Assembly (NCBI GenBank): GCA_023228995.1
Contig: JALOAD010000005.1
Coordinates: 62,001 to 126,000, forward strand
DNA length: 64,000 nt
Direction: 5' to 3'
DNA from: Candidatus Muiribacterium halophilum
GTDB lineage: Bacteria > Muiribacteriota > Muiribacteriia > Muiribacteriales > Muiribacteriaceae
The position numbers and the translations under genes are program-made. Numbering within the stretch: the stretch's first letter is position 1; each line of letters begins with the position of its first letter. Of the stretch, positions 52,075 through 61,759 are shown piece by piece. The notes under the pieces are model-generated. The model did no database searches and was not told the origin of the DNA. It saw nothing but the letters and a program-made list of their open reading frames with translations.

Positions 52075-52793
52075 TAAAAATATTTTTCCTTAAAATTTTT
52101 TATATTTTTTTTGAAATATAACTCAAAATACATAATTATAAAATTCAGAAAAATAAGAAAAATACCTGGAATAAAAATTAACCACCAAGAAGAAAGAATA
52201 TTTTCTCTAGCCTGCAAAAGTATATTACCAAAAGATGGTTCTGGTTGCATGAATGTAAAACCAAGATAACCTAATGTAACTTCTGCTAGAATTATAAGTC
52301 CTAAAATATGAAAAAACATTGTAAAAAAAACACTGAATTTATCATTATTACTTAATTTAAAATTTAAAGATTTCAAAAAAAATAATATATTTATTGAAAA
52401 AACAATACCTGATATAAGATAAAAGTTATGAAAATCAGAAAAAAGTAATATTAACAAAAGTATAAACATATTAAATGGAAATACAATCCATATATTTATA
52501 ATATTCCATATAAATTTTTTAAATAAAATAAATATAAATAATCCTATGGAAATAGATATTAAAGAACCTTTAATACCAGTTATAAGCGAGTTGTAAAGAG
52601 CTTTAATAATTCTAAATCTCATATCTCGACCAAGACCATCTGTTCCAAATATATATTGGGAATTTGGTGCTTTTAAAAGATTTTCTATATCTGTAGAATA
52701 TACAAGTCTTTCATTAATAATAAATGGTAAAATTAATATAAAAACAAGTATTAGCATTAATATTGTCGTTATTATAGTAGATTTATACTTCAT
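52074..52793 (-). CDS. Divergent peptide ABC transporter permease (OppC/DppC-like)
   Basis: Inner-membrane subunit, 239 residues, shorter than the usual 280-300. The family entry motif FGTDGLGRDMRFRI (about 53-66) and the exit region EVTLGYLGFTFMQPEPSFGNIL are clear. Between them, the cytoplasmic EAA-type loop that normally contacts the ATPase is not recognisable (the region reads KSLNFKLSNNDKFSVFFTMF). It overlaps the companion permease by 11 bases. Function as permease is inferred from context and these motifs. Confidence 0.8.
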   Translation of the reverse strand: MKYKSTIITTILMLILVFILILPFIINERLVYSTDIENLLKAPNSQYIFGTDGLGRDMRFRIIKALYNSLITGIKGSLISISIGLFIFILFKKFIWNIINIWIVFPFNMFILLLILLFSDFHNFYLISGIVFSINILFFLKSLNFKLSNNDKFSVFFTMFFHILGLIILAEVTLGYLGFTFMQPEPSFGNILLQARENILSSWWLIFIPGIFLIFLNFIIMYFELYFKKNIKNFKEKYF

Positions 52794-53664
52794 ATTTATA
52801 CTTCCTCAGAATAAAATTTATAATCTGATTTATTGTGAATATAAAAATTGGAACATAAACAGAAAAAACAAATAAAACTGGCATATCCTGCGTTTTAAGT
52901 GAATTGTAAAAAAGCATTCCCGAACCTGGCCATAAAAATATGTTTTCTATCAATAATTGAATTGATAAAATAGATGGTATTATAAATCTTAAATCACTTA
53001 AAAATTTAAGTGAATATTCTTTTATATTTTTTATTTTCTCAAGTCTCATTACAAATATAGAGAAAAAAAACAGTGTTAAACAAAAAACTGGTAAAAAAGC
53101 ATGCATAAACATATCAGATAATTGAGCAAATAAACCTAACTCCTCAAAAAAAGGAGATACTTTACCAGCTATTGGAAATATATGATTTTTTATTGATAAA
53201 AAATATATTATTACTATTGAAAATAAAACAAGTGAAATTCTAGTCATAAAAACTAGAAATATATTTAATGTTTTTTTAGCTATATGTTTTTTTAAAATAA
53301 AAAAACTTACTATATATACAAATACAATAGAAGTTAAAAAAAGATAAAGTGAATTTAATATTTTTGTATAATAAATTTCTTTAATATTAATAGTATTACC
53401 ATAATAACTATTATTAAAATCAAATATTATTACTTTTTTTAAACTCTCAAATGTATTTAAAATAAAACCTTTATTAAACAAATATTCATTGCTAAACCTT
53501 TCCATATTATTAACATCATTTATTATTTTGGGAGTATTTGCTTCATTTAAACGATATTTTAAACCAAAATAAAATATTGAATTAATAATAATAAAAATTA
53601 AAAATATCCTAGCAATATATTTTGTTATTTCTTTTAAAATAGATTGTTTCATAAAAAACCTCAT
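52783..53664 (-). CDS. Divergent peptide ABC transporter permease (OppB/DppB-like)
   Basis: Inner-membrane subunit, 293 residues, about six helices. The typical OppB ending is visible in IENIFLWPGSGMLFYNSL. The first helix and a long periplasmic segment match the OppB plan, but the usual QxxYIRLxRAS-type region and the EAA loop with AKGL are reduced to MRLEKIKNIKEYSLKFL. It follows the second binding-protein gene by 28 bases. Extremely AT-rich. Confidence 0.78.
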   Translation of the reverse strand: MRFFMKQSILKEITKYIARIFLIFIIINSIFYFGLKYRLNEANTPKIINDVNNMERFSNEYLFNKGFILNTFESLKKVIIFDFNNSYYGNTINIKEIYYTKILNSLYLFLTSIVFVYIVSFFILKKHIAKKTLNIFLVFMTRISLVLFSIVIIYFLSIKNHIFPIAGKVSPFFEELGLFAQLSDMFMHAFLPVFCLTLFFFSIFVMRLEKIKNIKEYSLKFLSDLRFIIPSILSIQLLIENIFLWPGSGMLFYNSLKTQDMPVLFVFSVYVPIFIFTINQIINFILRKYKYEV

Positions 53665-53692
53665 TAAATTCTATGAATAAATGCTTTGTATT

Positions 53693-55348
53693 TTAATAAA
53701 CTACAGTTCTATAATTAACATACCATTCATGAATATCATTCAAGCCAAATTTGTCAGTATTAATACCTTTTATCTTTTTATTTGCTCCTCCAAGTATATC
53801 ATCCACATAAAGAAAAGTATAAGGATAATCATTAACAATAAGAGAATGTATTTCATGATAACATTCTTTTCTAATATCTCTATCAAAAGTAGTTCTAGCT
53901 TTATCCAAAAGTTCATCAACTTTTATATTTTTATAAGAAACAAAATTCAAAGGTCCTTTTGAATGAAATGCACTGTAAATATCATCAGGATCATTTCCAA
54001 GATCCCATCCTATTATAACAGCATCAAACTTTTTAACTAAGACAAAATCTGAAAGAAGTGAATTCCATGATAAAGAAATAATATTAAGTTGAACTCCAAT
54101 TCTTTTTAAATTTCTTTTTATAAATTTAAGAGCCATATTTCTAATAGGTTCACTTACATCTACAACAGCATCAAATTCAAATTTTTTTCCATCTTTATCT
54201 AAAACGCCATCACCATCAGTATCTTCCCAACCTTCTTCTGAAAGAATCTCTATAGCTTTTGCCTGTTCATGAGGCAAAGCTGTTATTTCTGGATTATTTG
54301 CCCAAGAATTAATATAATATGGACCTTTTGCTATTTCACCATAACCTTCTAAAACACCTTTTATAATTTCATCCTTGTTTATACCAAGAGATAAAGCTTC
54401 TCTAATCCTTTTATTATCAAAAGGTGGTTTTAAATTGTTATAAGCAAGAAACATATAATGTTTACCACTATATCTCAAAGGAGTAATAAATTTTTTCTTT
54501 TCATTATCCATAAGAGATGAGAATTGAGTTGCAGTAAGTTCTGCTATATCATTTTTTTGAAGCAATGTATCTAAAAAAACTATACTTTGTTCTGGATTTA
54601 TAGAAAAAATCATTTTATCAATATAAGCAGGTCTTCCGTGATAATTTTCCCATGAATGAAGAATTATCCTTTCATCAGAAACCCATTTTCCAAATCTATA
54701 TCTACCTGTACCAACAGGTTCTCTGTTTTCTTTAGCTTTTACAAGTTCTGATGGACTATTGTATTTAGAAAATATATGTCTTGGAATAATTGGAACAGTC
54801 CATATATCAAGAGTTCTAGCATATGGTTGTTTATAAGATACTTTTATTTGATAATCATTAAGAACTTTAAAATCACTAATATAATCAAAAACTGGATAAT
54901 GTTGACTAATATTGCCACTATCATCAGAATAATCTTTGAATTTCATAATTGTATCATAAGTGTATTTAACATCATAAGCATTAAACATCATACCATCATG
55001 CCATCTGACATTTTTTTTGAGATGAAATATTATTCCCATTCCCTGATCTGTAAATTCCCAGTTTTCAGCAAGTACACCTATAATATCATCTTTTTCATAT
55101 TTAATAAGTCCTTCATAAATCATTGATGCTACTTTAATTGAAGTAACATCATTCATAAGTAAAGGGTTTAATGTAAGAGGTTCTCTTGTTATTGCATAAA
55201 CAATATATCCTCCATTTTCAGGAACAATCTCTGCCTCATTTTTTTTAATAATGTTATTTTTATTATTAACTTTTTTATTATTATCGCAACCCAAAAAGGA
55301 CATAGCCATAATTATAAGGAATAAGAGCAATAAACAAATTCTACGCAT
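53693..55348 (-). CDS. Extracellular solute-binding lipoprotein, family 5 (copy 2)
   Basis: Peptide-binding component, 551 residues, with lipobox MSFLGC (Cys21). The family 5 signature is seen in VRWHDGMMFNAYDVKYTYD; also PVGTGRYRFGKW and NKRIREALSLGINKDEII. An Asp-rich DTDGDGVLDKDGK segment resembles a calcium loop that is common in this family. It lies 8 bases after the other binding-protein gene; the two are related but clearly diverged, so they may present different peptides to the same permease. Confidence 0.93.
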   Translation of the reverse strand: MRRICLLLLFLIIMAMSFLGCDNNKKVNNKNNIIKKNEAEIVPENGGYIVYAITREPLTLNPLLMNDVTSIKVASMIYEGLIKYEKDDIIGVLAENWEFTDQGMGIIFHLKKNVRWHDGMMFNAYDVKYTYDTIMKFKDYSDDSGNISQHYPVFDYISDFKVLNDYQIKVSYKQPYARTLDIWTVPIIPRHIFSKYNSPSELVKAKENREPVGTGRYRFGKWVSDERIILHSWENYHGRPAYIDKMIFSINPEQSIVFLDTLLQKNDIAELTATQFSSLMDNEKKKFITPLRYSGKHYMFLAYNNLKPPFDNKRIREALSLGINKDEIIKGVLEGYGEIAKGPYYINSWANNPEITALPHEQAKAIEILSEEGWEDTDGDGVLDKDGKKFEFDAVVDVSEPIRNMALKFIKRNLKRIGVQLNIISLSWNSLLSDFVLVKKFDAVIIGWDLGNDPDDIYSAFHSKGPLNFVSYKNIKVDELLDKARTTFDRDIRKECYHEIHSLIVNDYPYTFLYVDDILGGANKKIKGINTDKFGLNDIHEWYVNYRTVVY

Positions 55349-55356
55349 TTTTCCCC

Positions 55357-57231
55357 CTACTTATACTTGATACTGTTTTCTGGAACAAACCATTTTTCAA
55401 AATTATAAAAAAGACTGTTTCCTTCAATTTTAATTCCTTTGAATCTTTTTTCTAAAACAGTAAGACTATCTTCTGAAACAAGAAAAGTGTAAGGCTGATC
55501 ATCTGCTATAAGCTTATGAACCTCCCAGTATTTTTGTTTTCTATCTTCCTGATCAAATGTAAATCTTGCCTGTTCAAGTAAATTATCAACTTTTTCATTT
55601 TTATATCTCATAAAATTAAATGAAGTAGGATGTTTTTCATTTGGAATATTATCAGAATGCCAAATATTGTAAATATCAGGATCCATTCCAAGACTCCATC
55701 CCAAAAGAACTGAATCATAATCACCTATATCCTGAAGATGCAAAAAATTACCCCATTCTTCAAGTTTTGTCCTACATTCTACACCAATTTGTTTCCAATA
55801 ATCACTAATTATATTAACCATATATTCCCGAGTTTTATTACCATTATTTGTCATAAGTTCAACAATAAGTTTTTTTCCTTCTTTGTCAAGTATTCCATCA
55901 CCATCTGAATCAATCCAACCGTTTTTGGCTAAAATATCTTTTGCTTTTTTTATACTAAATTCCAAAGGCATAAGGTCATTATTATATGCCCATGAAACTA
56001 TAGGAAAAGGTCCTGTAACTCTTTTAGCCATTCCATAAAAAACATTATCGATAATTGAATTTACATCAATCGCAATTCCTAGAGCATTTCTAATTTCAAC
56101 ATTATCAAAAGGAGGTTTATTACAATTATAAGCTACATAAGAATAGTAATTTGAACTTGGAAGCTGATAAACTTTAAATCTTTCATTAAATTCCTCAGTA
56201 TTAATCTGTTTTTTGTATTGATCAGGTGTCATTGGCATATAATCAAGTAGTCCATTTTTTAAATCTAAAAACTGTTGAGATTTATCAGGAATTATCTTTA
56301 TCATTACTTTGTCAAGATATGGTCTTCCTTCAAAAAACTTTTTATTACTTTCCAAAATTATATACTCATCAGCACTCCATTGACTTAAAACATAAGAACC
56401 AGTACCAACAGGTTTTCTATTGAATTTTGAAGTTGTAACATCTTCATTTTCAAGAATATGCTTAGGAACAATATCCATCATCCATGATTCCAAAGCAGGT
56501 GCAAATGGTTTAAAATATTGAACTTTCACTTTATATCTATCTATTATTTCTACAGATTTTATCATATTATAATCAGATCTTCTAGGAGAACCAACATCAG
56601 GATCAACAATTTTTTGATAAGTAAACAAAACATCCGCAGATGTAAAATCCACACCATCACTCCATTTTATATTGTCTTTAATATAAAAAACAATATCATA
56701 TCTGCTATCTACAAAAACAACACAAGGATTTAATTTTAACCATTTTTCCTTTTCACTATTATCAACATCATTGTTATATATAACTTCAAGAATTTTATTT
56801 TCCTCACAATCTATTCCTTTATAATAATTTATTGTATTAACGCTAGAAAAAACACTTTTATTCTCATTATATAATTTTTTTAAAAAATCTGTATTTTTAT
56901 CACTTTCATTATCAATATGAACCATAAGAATATTTTTATTTTCGATAAATTCCCATTTTTCTGCCATATCAGGTATAATTTCTCTTTTTGGACTATATTT
57001 TATAAGACCGCTAAAAACATAAGAAATAATATCACCAGAAGCACTATCTGTATAAAGCAAAGGGTTTAAAGTCACCGCATCTCCAATAGAAGCATATACA
57101 AAAGTATCTCCATAAACAGGTTCTTGAAATTCTCCTGTTTCATTGCTTTTTTCGTCTTTTTTCTCTCCGCAACCACAAACAAAAAAAGCAAAAAAAACAA
57201 TTAATAAATAATTTATTATTTTTATTTTCAT
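55357..57231 (-). CDS. Extracellular solute-binding lipoprotein, family 5 (copy 1)
   Basis: First gene of the transporter operon, 624 residues. Signal peptide ends in VCGC (likely acylated Cys21). Family 5 motifs: IKWSDGVDFTSADVLFTYQ, PVGTGSYVLSQW, DNVEIRNALGIAIDVNSII (in parts), and the DSDGDGILDKEGK loop. Compared with copy 2 it has an insertion of about 60 residues near 95-155. A good Shine-Dalgarno (GGGGC-type) lies before the ATG. Expected to sit on the outer face of the inner membrane or in the periplasm. Confidence 0.93.
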   Translation of the reverse strand: MKIKIINYLLIVFFAFFVCGCGEKKDEKSNETGEFQEPVYGDTFVYASIGDAVTLNPLLYTDSASGDIISYVFSGLIKYSPKREIIPDMAEKWEFIENKNILMVHIDNESDKNTDFLKKLYNENKSVFSSVNTINYYKGIDCEENKILEVIYNNDVDNSEKEKWLKLNPCVVFVDSRYDIVFYIKDNIKWSDGVDFTSADVLFTYQKIVDPDVGSPRRSDYNMIKSVEIIDRYKVKVQYFKPFAPALESWMMDIVPKHILENEDVTTSKFNRKPVGTGSYVLSQWSADEYIILESNKKFFEGRPYLDKVMIKIIPDKSQQFLDLKNGLLDYMPMTPDQYKKQINTEEFNERFKVYQLPSSNYYSYVAYNCNKPPFDNVEIRNALGIAIDVNSIIDNVFYGMAKRVTGPFPIVSWAYNNDLMPLEFSIKKAKDILAKNGWIDSDGDGILDKEGKKLIVELMTNNGNKTREYMVNIISDYWKQIGVECRTKLEEWGNFLHLQDIGDYDSVLLGWSLGMDPDIYNIWHSDNIPNEKHPTSFNFMRYKNEKVDNLLEQARFTFDQEDRKQKYWEVHKLIADDQPYTFLVSEDSLTVLEKRFKGIKIEGNSLFYNFEKWFVPENSIKYK

Positions 57232-57350
57232 TTTCAGCCCCTCAAAAATTAAAACAAATTGAAAAATATTAAAATATATAGTTTAAAAAAAATTTCCCAA
57301 AGAAAATATACCAGAAAAATTGGAATTTTTCAAAAGATGTGTTTAATAAA

Positions 57351-57381
57351 AAAAAAGGCAGGAATAAAATCCTGCCTTTTT
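57351..57381 (-). terminator. Terminator of the C11 peptidase gene
   Basis: Stem AGGCAGGA (57356-57363) with TCCTGCCT (57370-57377), loop ATAAAA, with A run and T run flanks. It lies 20 bases after the peptidase stop and is bidirectional in form. Confidence 0.92.
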
Positions 57382-57400
57382 AAAATTTATAAAAATAAAT

Positions 57401-58786
57401 TTATTTTAAAAGATTGACCTGATTAACAATAGCCATAAGATCAGAATATACTTCTGGTCTTTCAGAAGCTCTTTCATTAACTAGTTCATTAAGTTCTTTA
57501 TCACCAAGTTCGATACTTCTGATAATGTTTTTAGCATAAGCTTCTTCATTTTCAGTATTTATTGAATTTTCAAAATTTTGAACAATAGCAACTGCATCTC
57601 TGTTTCCATAATAAGCCTGAAGAAGTTCATCCCAAGCAGTATTTTTAGCAAATTCAGTATAAATATAATGTGATTTATATTCATGTGATTTTGGAGCATA
57701 AATAGCAAGTCCATTAGAATTTTTAACTTTATCTGCCTGCCACATTGAAAGAATAACACTTGAATTTACAGCATCTATAACACCATTAGCTGCAACTTTA
57801 ACTGAATTGCTTGAAGAATTATCTTTTACAATCTGTGCAAAGTGAATAAGATCTTTATAAAATGAATAAGCATAACTCTGAGCTCCAGTCATAGCTTTTC
57901 CAAATGCAACAAAATCATTTGATTTAATAATAGCTGCTGCAAAAGCATCTATAGCTTCTTGAATTCTACCAACTTTAGCTACATAAGATGAAGCCTGAGT
58001 ACAAGTGCTTGGTCCCCACCAGTTTGACTGACCTTCATAAGATGCCATATAAGCTTCAACAAGTTTTCTTGAAATAACAGCTGTACTTGCAGTTGGATTA
58101 TCAACAATAGCACCCATAGCACCAACATAATCCCAACCATCTCCAGGTTCGGTTTCTTCAGAAGCAACAAGAATATCAACTGTTTCTTCCATTTGAGCCT
58201 GAATTTCTACCATTCCCATAAGACAAGCATCAAAAGCAACAATATCAACTTTTCTACCAATATGTGCAGCCATTCCATCAGCAGCTTTTTTCATACCAAT
58301 AGAATCAATATGATTACCTGATTGATCATCATAAGAAATACCTTTAACTGCTTGTATTTCACCTTCTTTTACCCAACCAGCTCCATGATTCCAATAAACA
58401 TAAAGATATCTATTTGCTGGATAATTATCAGCTCCCCATTTAAAAAAATCAACAGCTTCTTCCCATGAACCCATATCAACTTCACCACAATCCATAACAA
58501 CCTGTGATCCAATAGTTGATAAATTGTTTTTAGTTACATAATATCTTTTAGTACCAGTCCAATTACCATTTGAAGTATCATAACCTTCAGCTCTGTCTAA
58601 TTGTACAAGTATGTTGACATTTTCATCTGATCCAATTTTTTCACATTCTTTAAGATCTGCAATTCCAAATCTTTCAAGATTGTTATCAGCATTAAGAAAT
58701 ACCATAACAGTCCATTCTTTTGTTGCTGCAAATGAGTTAGTTGCTAGAATAGCAATTGCGAGTAAAACAAACATTACTTTTTTCAT
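57401..58786 (-). CDS. Clostripain-family (C11) cysteine peptidase, secreted
   Basis: A 461-residue protein with signal peptide MKKVMFVLLAIAILATNSFA. The C11 fold is shown by WTVMVFLNADNNLE near the mature N-terminus, catalytic His134 in YWNHGAGW and catalytic Cys188 in FDACLMG. C11 enzymes cut after Arg or Lys and are often self-processed; a Lys/Arg-rich activation loop is not obvious. Probably periplasmic or secreted, used for protein or peptide breakdown, which suits the peptide importer encoded just downstream on the same strand. Own terminator; an 18-base palindrome upstream. Confidence 0.93.
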   Translation of the reverse strand: MKKVMFVLLAIAILATNSFAATKEWTVMVFLNADNNLERFGIADLKECEKIGSDENVNILVQLDRAEGYDTSNGNWTGTKRYYVTKNNLSTIGSQVVMDCGEVDMGSWEEAVDFFKWGADNYPANRYLYVYWNHGAGWVKEGEIQAVKGISYDDQSGNHIDSIGMKKAADGMAAHIGRKVDIVAFDACLMGMVEIQAQMEETVDILVASEETEPGDGWDYVGAMGAIVDNPTASTAVISRKLVEAYMASYEGQSNWWGPSTCTQASSYVAKVGRIQEAIDAFAAAIIKSNDFVAFGKAMTGAQSYAYSFYKDLIHFAQIVKDNSSSNSVKVAANGVIDAVNSSVILSMWQADKVKNSNGLAIYAPKSHEYKSHYIYTEFAKNTAWDELLQAYYGNRDAVAIVQNFENSINTENEEAYAKNIIRSIELGDKELNELVNERASERPEVYSDLMAIVNQVNLLK

Positions 58787-58846
58787 AATTTTCTCCCTAC
58801 TATATACTTTTTGGCTTCAGAATACGATTTTACTCTGCTTTTTTTA

Positions 58847-58864
58847 AGCAGAAACGTTTCTGCT
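58847..58864. promoter_or_regulatory. Perfect 18-bp palindrome, candidate operator
   Basis: AGCAGAAACGTTTCTGCT is its own reverse complement. The AAACGTTT centre is typical of LacI/PurR-family operators. It lies 61 bases upstream of the C11 peptidase start, where a promoter would be. No LacI-family gene is in this window. Confidence 0.5.
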
Positions 58865-59042
58865 AGCACTGATTGAAATAATTATAAAGGATATTTTTAC
58901 ATTTTACAAGATTTTTTTTAATTTATATTTCACTAAACCCTTATCTTCTTCCTATTCACTATATCACGCTTTATCTGTCACAGTTTCATCTGTCACGCTT
59001 TTTGTACTTTTTTTCCAGCTTCACCCTTTCACTACTTTAAAA

Positions 59043-59075
59043 CAGATCCCGGCTCAGAATCATACCGGGATGACA
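59043..59075. repeat. Palindromic GATCCCGGCTC...CCGGGATGACA element
   Basis: CAGATCCCGGCTCAGAATCA followed by TACCGGGATGACA; the copy nearest in sequence to the one at 5730. Confidence 0.8.
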
Positions 59076-59190
59076 GCCTAAGAAACTGTGACTGCAATTT
59101 ATTCTACGAAAAAATTGTTTGTGACAAGAGTCTTCGACTCTCCGGTGACAAAATAACTTTGTTTTTTATCACGCTTTGTCTGTCACGCTT

Positions 59191-59898
59191 TTAATTAACT
59201 TTATAATGAAAATGCCATTTTAAATATTCGTTTACAACTGCTAAAACTTTATTAGCTCTATCACCATAAATTATTTTTTTAATATCATAATCCCATCTTA
59301 ATACAAAATCAATATCTTTAGTAACCTGACTTGAAACTCTAAAAGTTCCACCTTCACAACATTCTCCAATACAATTAGTACAATAAAGTTGAGATTCTTG
59401 AATATTAATAAGATATTCATCGGATTTTTCATTTTTACAAATACAAGTTCCAAAACAAGGATAATGTCCTAAAAGATATAAAAATTTAAGAATAAAAGAA
59501 GAATAAATAAAATCAGTTTCAGTTATAGAATTGATTTCAATAAATGTTAAAAAATTTGATAACATAATAAAAAGTTTTATATTTATATAATCATCAGGAA
59601 CAAGTCTATATATTATACCTGCAAATTTACAGGCTAAATCATAACTTTCATAAGAATTTACAGTAAAATGTTTTTCTAAATCAGCAGATTTTATCGAATA
59701 AAGACTTTTGCCTTCTCTTAAAATAAATGAAGTTTTTGAAAAAAGCATAATTGCTTCTCTATCATGGGATTTGAAAGTTTTTACACCTTTTGCTGCTAAA
59801 GCGATTTTGCCCGCTATATCTGTATAAATTACAATTACTTTATCTTTTTCTTTAAGATCATGAGAATTTATAACTATACCTTTACAGTTTAATTCCAA
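59191..59898 (-). CDS. recO: DNA repair protein RecO
   Basis: Recombination mediator that helps load RecA at single-strand gaps, 235 residues. N-terminal OB fold (CKGIVINSHDLKEKDKVIVIYT, in parts; residues about 4-75), helical middle, and a zinc site with Cys pairs in CFGTCIC and YCTNC. Its start overlaps the end of era by 10 bases, a widely conserved arrangement. Confidence 0.92.
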   Translation of the reverse strand: MELNCKGIVINSHDLKEKDKVIVIYTDIAGKIALAAKGVKTFKSHDREAIMLFSKTSFILREGKSLYSIKSADLEKHFTVNSYESYDLACKFAGIIYRLVPDDYINIKLFIMLSNFLTFIEINSITETDFIYSSFILKFLYLLGHYPCFGTCICKNEKSDEYLINIQESQLYCTNCIGECCEGGTFRVSSQVTKDIDFVLRWDYDIKKIIYGDRANKVLAVVNEYLKWHFHYKVN

Positions 59899-60770
59899 CT
59901 GCCTATATCCTTTTTCATCTTTTCGATAATTGTAGGATCATTAAACCATTTTTTACTAACTTTAACCTGAAGTCTAATAAATATTTGTTTTTGGAAAAAT
60001 TCTTCAAGTTTAATTCTTGTTCTTTGTGAAAGTTTTTTTATTAAACTACCACCTTTACCGACAACTATGCCTTTTTGAGTTTCTCTTGCTACATATATAG
60101 TTCCTTCGATACGAATGATTTTTTCTTCTTCTTTCATTGAATCTATATCAATATATATTTCATGAGGTATTTCATCTTTTAAAACACTTAAAGCAGTTTC
60201 TCTTATATATTCCTTTACAATAAATCTTTCGCTTCTATCTGTCATATATTCTTGATTATAATAAAATTCTTCAACTTCTGGAATTTGAGCAATTATCTTT
60301 TCTTTAAGAAAATCAACTCCTTTTCCTGTAGTAGCTGATATTGCACTAAAATCCCATCCTTTTTCTTCAGCTATTTTTTTCCATATTTTTTTACCAAGAT
60401 CACTTTCATCTATTTTATTTAAAACCATAAAAATATTTTTTTTATCTTTAAGCAATTCAAAAAGATCTTCATAATCCTGCGGGAAATCTTTTTGATCTAT
60501 CATAAAAAGCACAATATCAGAATCTTTTAAACCATCATTGATTTCTGTAATCATTTTTTGTTGAAGTGAATTTTTTGGCTGTAAAAAACCTGGTAAATCC
60601 TGAAATATTATTTGAATATTTTCACTATTGTATATTGCAAAAATTCTTTCTCTTGTTGTCTGAGGTTTATTTGAAGTAATACAAATATGTTCGCCAATAT
60701 ATTTATTTATTAAAGTAGATTTCCCAACATTCGGTTTGCCAATTAATCCAACATATCCAGCTTTTTTCAT
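59889..60770 (-). CDS. era: GTPase Era
   Basis: Ribosome-assembly GTPase that binds the 3' end of 16S rRNA, 293 residues. G1 GKPNVGKST (11-19), G3 DLPG, G4 NKID and a C-terminal KH domain with GIVVGKGGSLIKKL. The length and the KH domain separate it from other GTPases. It overlaps the following recO gene and the upstream gene (4 bases). Confidence 0.97.
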   Translation of the reverse strand: MKKAGYVGLIGKPNVGKSTLINKYIGEHICITSNKPQTTRERIFAIYNSENIQIIFQDLPGFLQPKNSLQQKMITEINDGLKDSDIVLFMIDQKDFPQDYEDLFELLKDKKNIFMVLNKIDESDLGKKIWKKIAEEKGWDFSAISATTGKGVDFLKEKIIAQIPEVEEFYYNQEYMTDRSERFIVKEYIRETALSVLKDEIPHEIYIDIDSMKEEEKIIRIEGTIYVARETQKGIVVGKGGSLIKKLSQRTRIKLEEFFQKQIFIRLQVKVSKKWFNDPTIIEKMKKDIGSWN

Positions 60771-61759
60771 ATTTGCAAATCACCTTCGTCACATATTGAT
60801 ATCCATAGCCTTTCACCTGCAAGTGTAACTATTTTTCCGAAATTGTCAAAATAATTTATTTTCCCATTATCTTCCTCTATCCATAAACCATTTATAAAAG
60901 AGTTTCCATTATATATAACTGCTTTTCCAAATTGTTCAAAACCATTTTCTAGCCTTATTATAACATTATCTGACCAAGTCTGAGTATTTTTGCTTAATAT
61001 ATTATATTTACCATTATGCCATACAAATTTTATATCTTTGGCAATAAATGATTTTCCATTTTCCCATAAAGCAGGTCTTTCTACTTTAAAAAACGTAGAT
61101 TTTACAAATTCATCAACCATACTATTTTTATATTTATTATACTCAATAAATTCTTCTGTTATATTAAAATCATTTTGTTTATCACCTTTTGAAAGTATAA
61201 GTATATTATTTGAATTAGCATTATGTAATACAGAAATAAAATCATCATTTATAGTTATATTTTGAGTGATTTTCATATTTATATAATCAGATTTTTCTTC
61301 AATTATTTGTTGTTCTATAATCTGTTCTAACTTAGGTTCTTCTTCAATTTCTTTTTCTATATTTTTTGGTTTTTCTTCGGCAAAACTTATAAGATTACCA
61401 TTGTTTGAAAATAAAATATTTTCTTCTTTTTTTTCAATTGCATACATTATTTTATTGAAATTTTTATCAAATTTTCTATATGAAATTCCAAGAAGAAGTT
61501 TATCTGACCATTTAGAAGAATATTTTTGTTGTATTTCATTAAGAAATTCATCTTTTGTATTTGATATATTATTTTTTACTTTAAAAACATCATCTGAATC
61601 ATTAACATCAGAAATAATTATTGGAAGGTCTTTTAATTTTTCAGTGTATTTTTCAGCTATTGTCATATATTCAGCATTTTTTATAGTATAACCTGAAAAT
61701 AAAAATCCAAAAGTCAATATAATCAATGTTAAAAAAACTTTTTTTTCATTTTGTGTCAT
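60767..61759 (-). CDS. Hypothetical membrane-anchored protein with DUF3048-like end
   Basis: A 330-residue protein with one N-terminal membrane helix (about 8-24), a lysine-rich region, an acidic Glu/Ile-rich linker (about 130-160) and a C-terminal beta-rich domain. The last about 60 residues (GKAVIYNGNSFINGLWIEED..YFDNFGKIVTLAGERLWISI, in parts) resemble the end of DUF3048/YerB-like domains. I do not recognise the rest. It overlaps era by 4 bases and the DUF502 gene by 4 bases, within a core-gene operon. Confidence 0.65.
   Translation of the reverse strand: MTQNEKKVFLTLIILTFGFLFSGYTIKNAEYMTIAEKYTEKLKDLPIIISDVNDSDDVFKVKNNISNTKDEFLNEIQQKYSSKWSDKLLLGISYRKFDKNFNKIMYAIEKKEENILFSNNGNLISFAEEKPKNIEKEIEEEPKLEQIIEQQIIEEKSDYINMKITQNITINDDFISVLHNANSNNILILSKGDKQNDFNITEEFIEYNKYKNSMVDEFVKSTFFKVERPALWENGKSFIAKDIKFVWHNGKYNILSKNTQTWSDNVIIRLENGFEQFGKAVIYNGNSFINGLWIEEDNGKINYFDNFGKIVTLAGERLWISICDEGDLQI

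Larger units (their letters stand above)
58787..59190. other. Gene-free region with palindrome and dispersed repeats
   Basis: This 404-base gap separates recO from the C11 peptidase gene. It holds the 18-base palindrome at 58847-58864, several TCTGTCACGCTTT / CTGTCACAGTTT phrases at 58960-59005 and 59165-59190, and a GATCCCGGCTC...ATACCGGGATGACA element at 59043-59075. No coding frame is credible. Confidence 0.6.
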
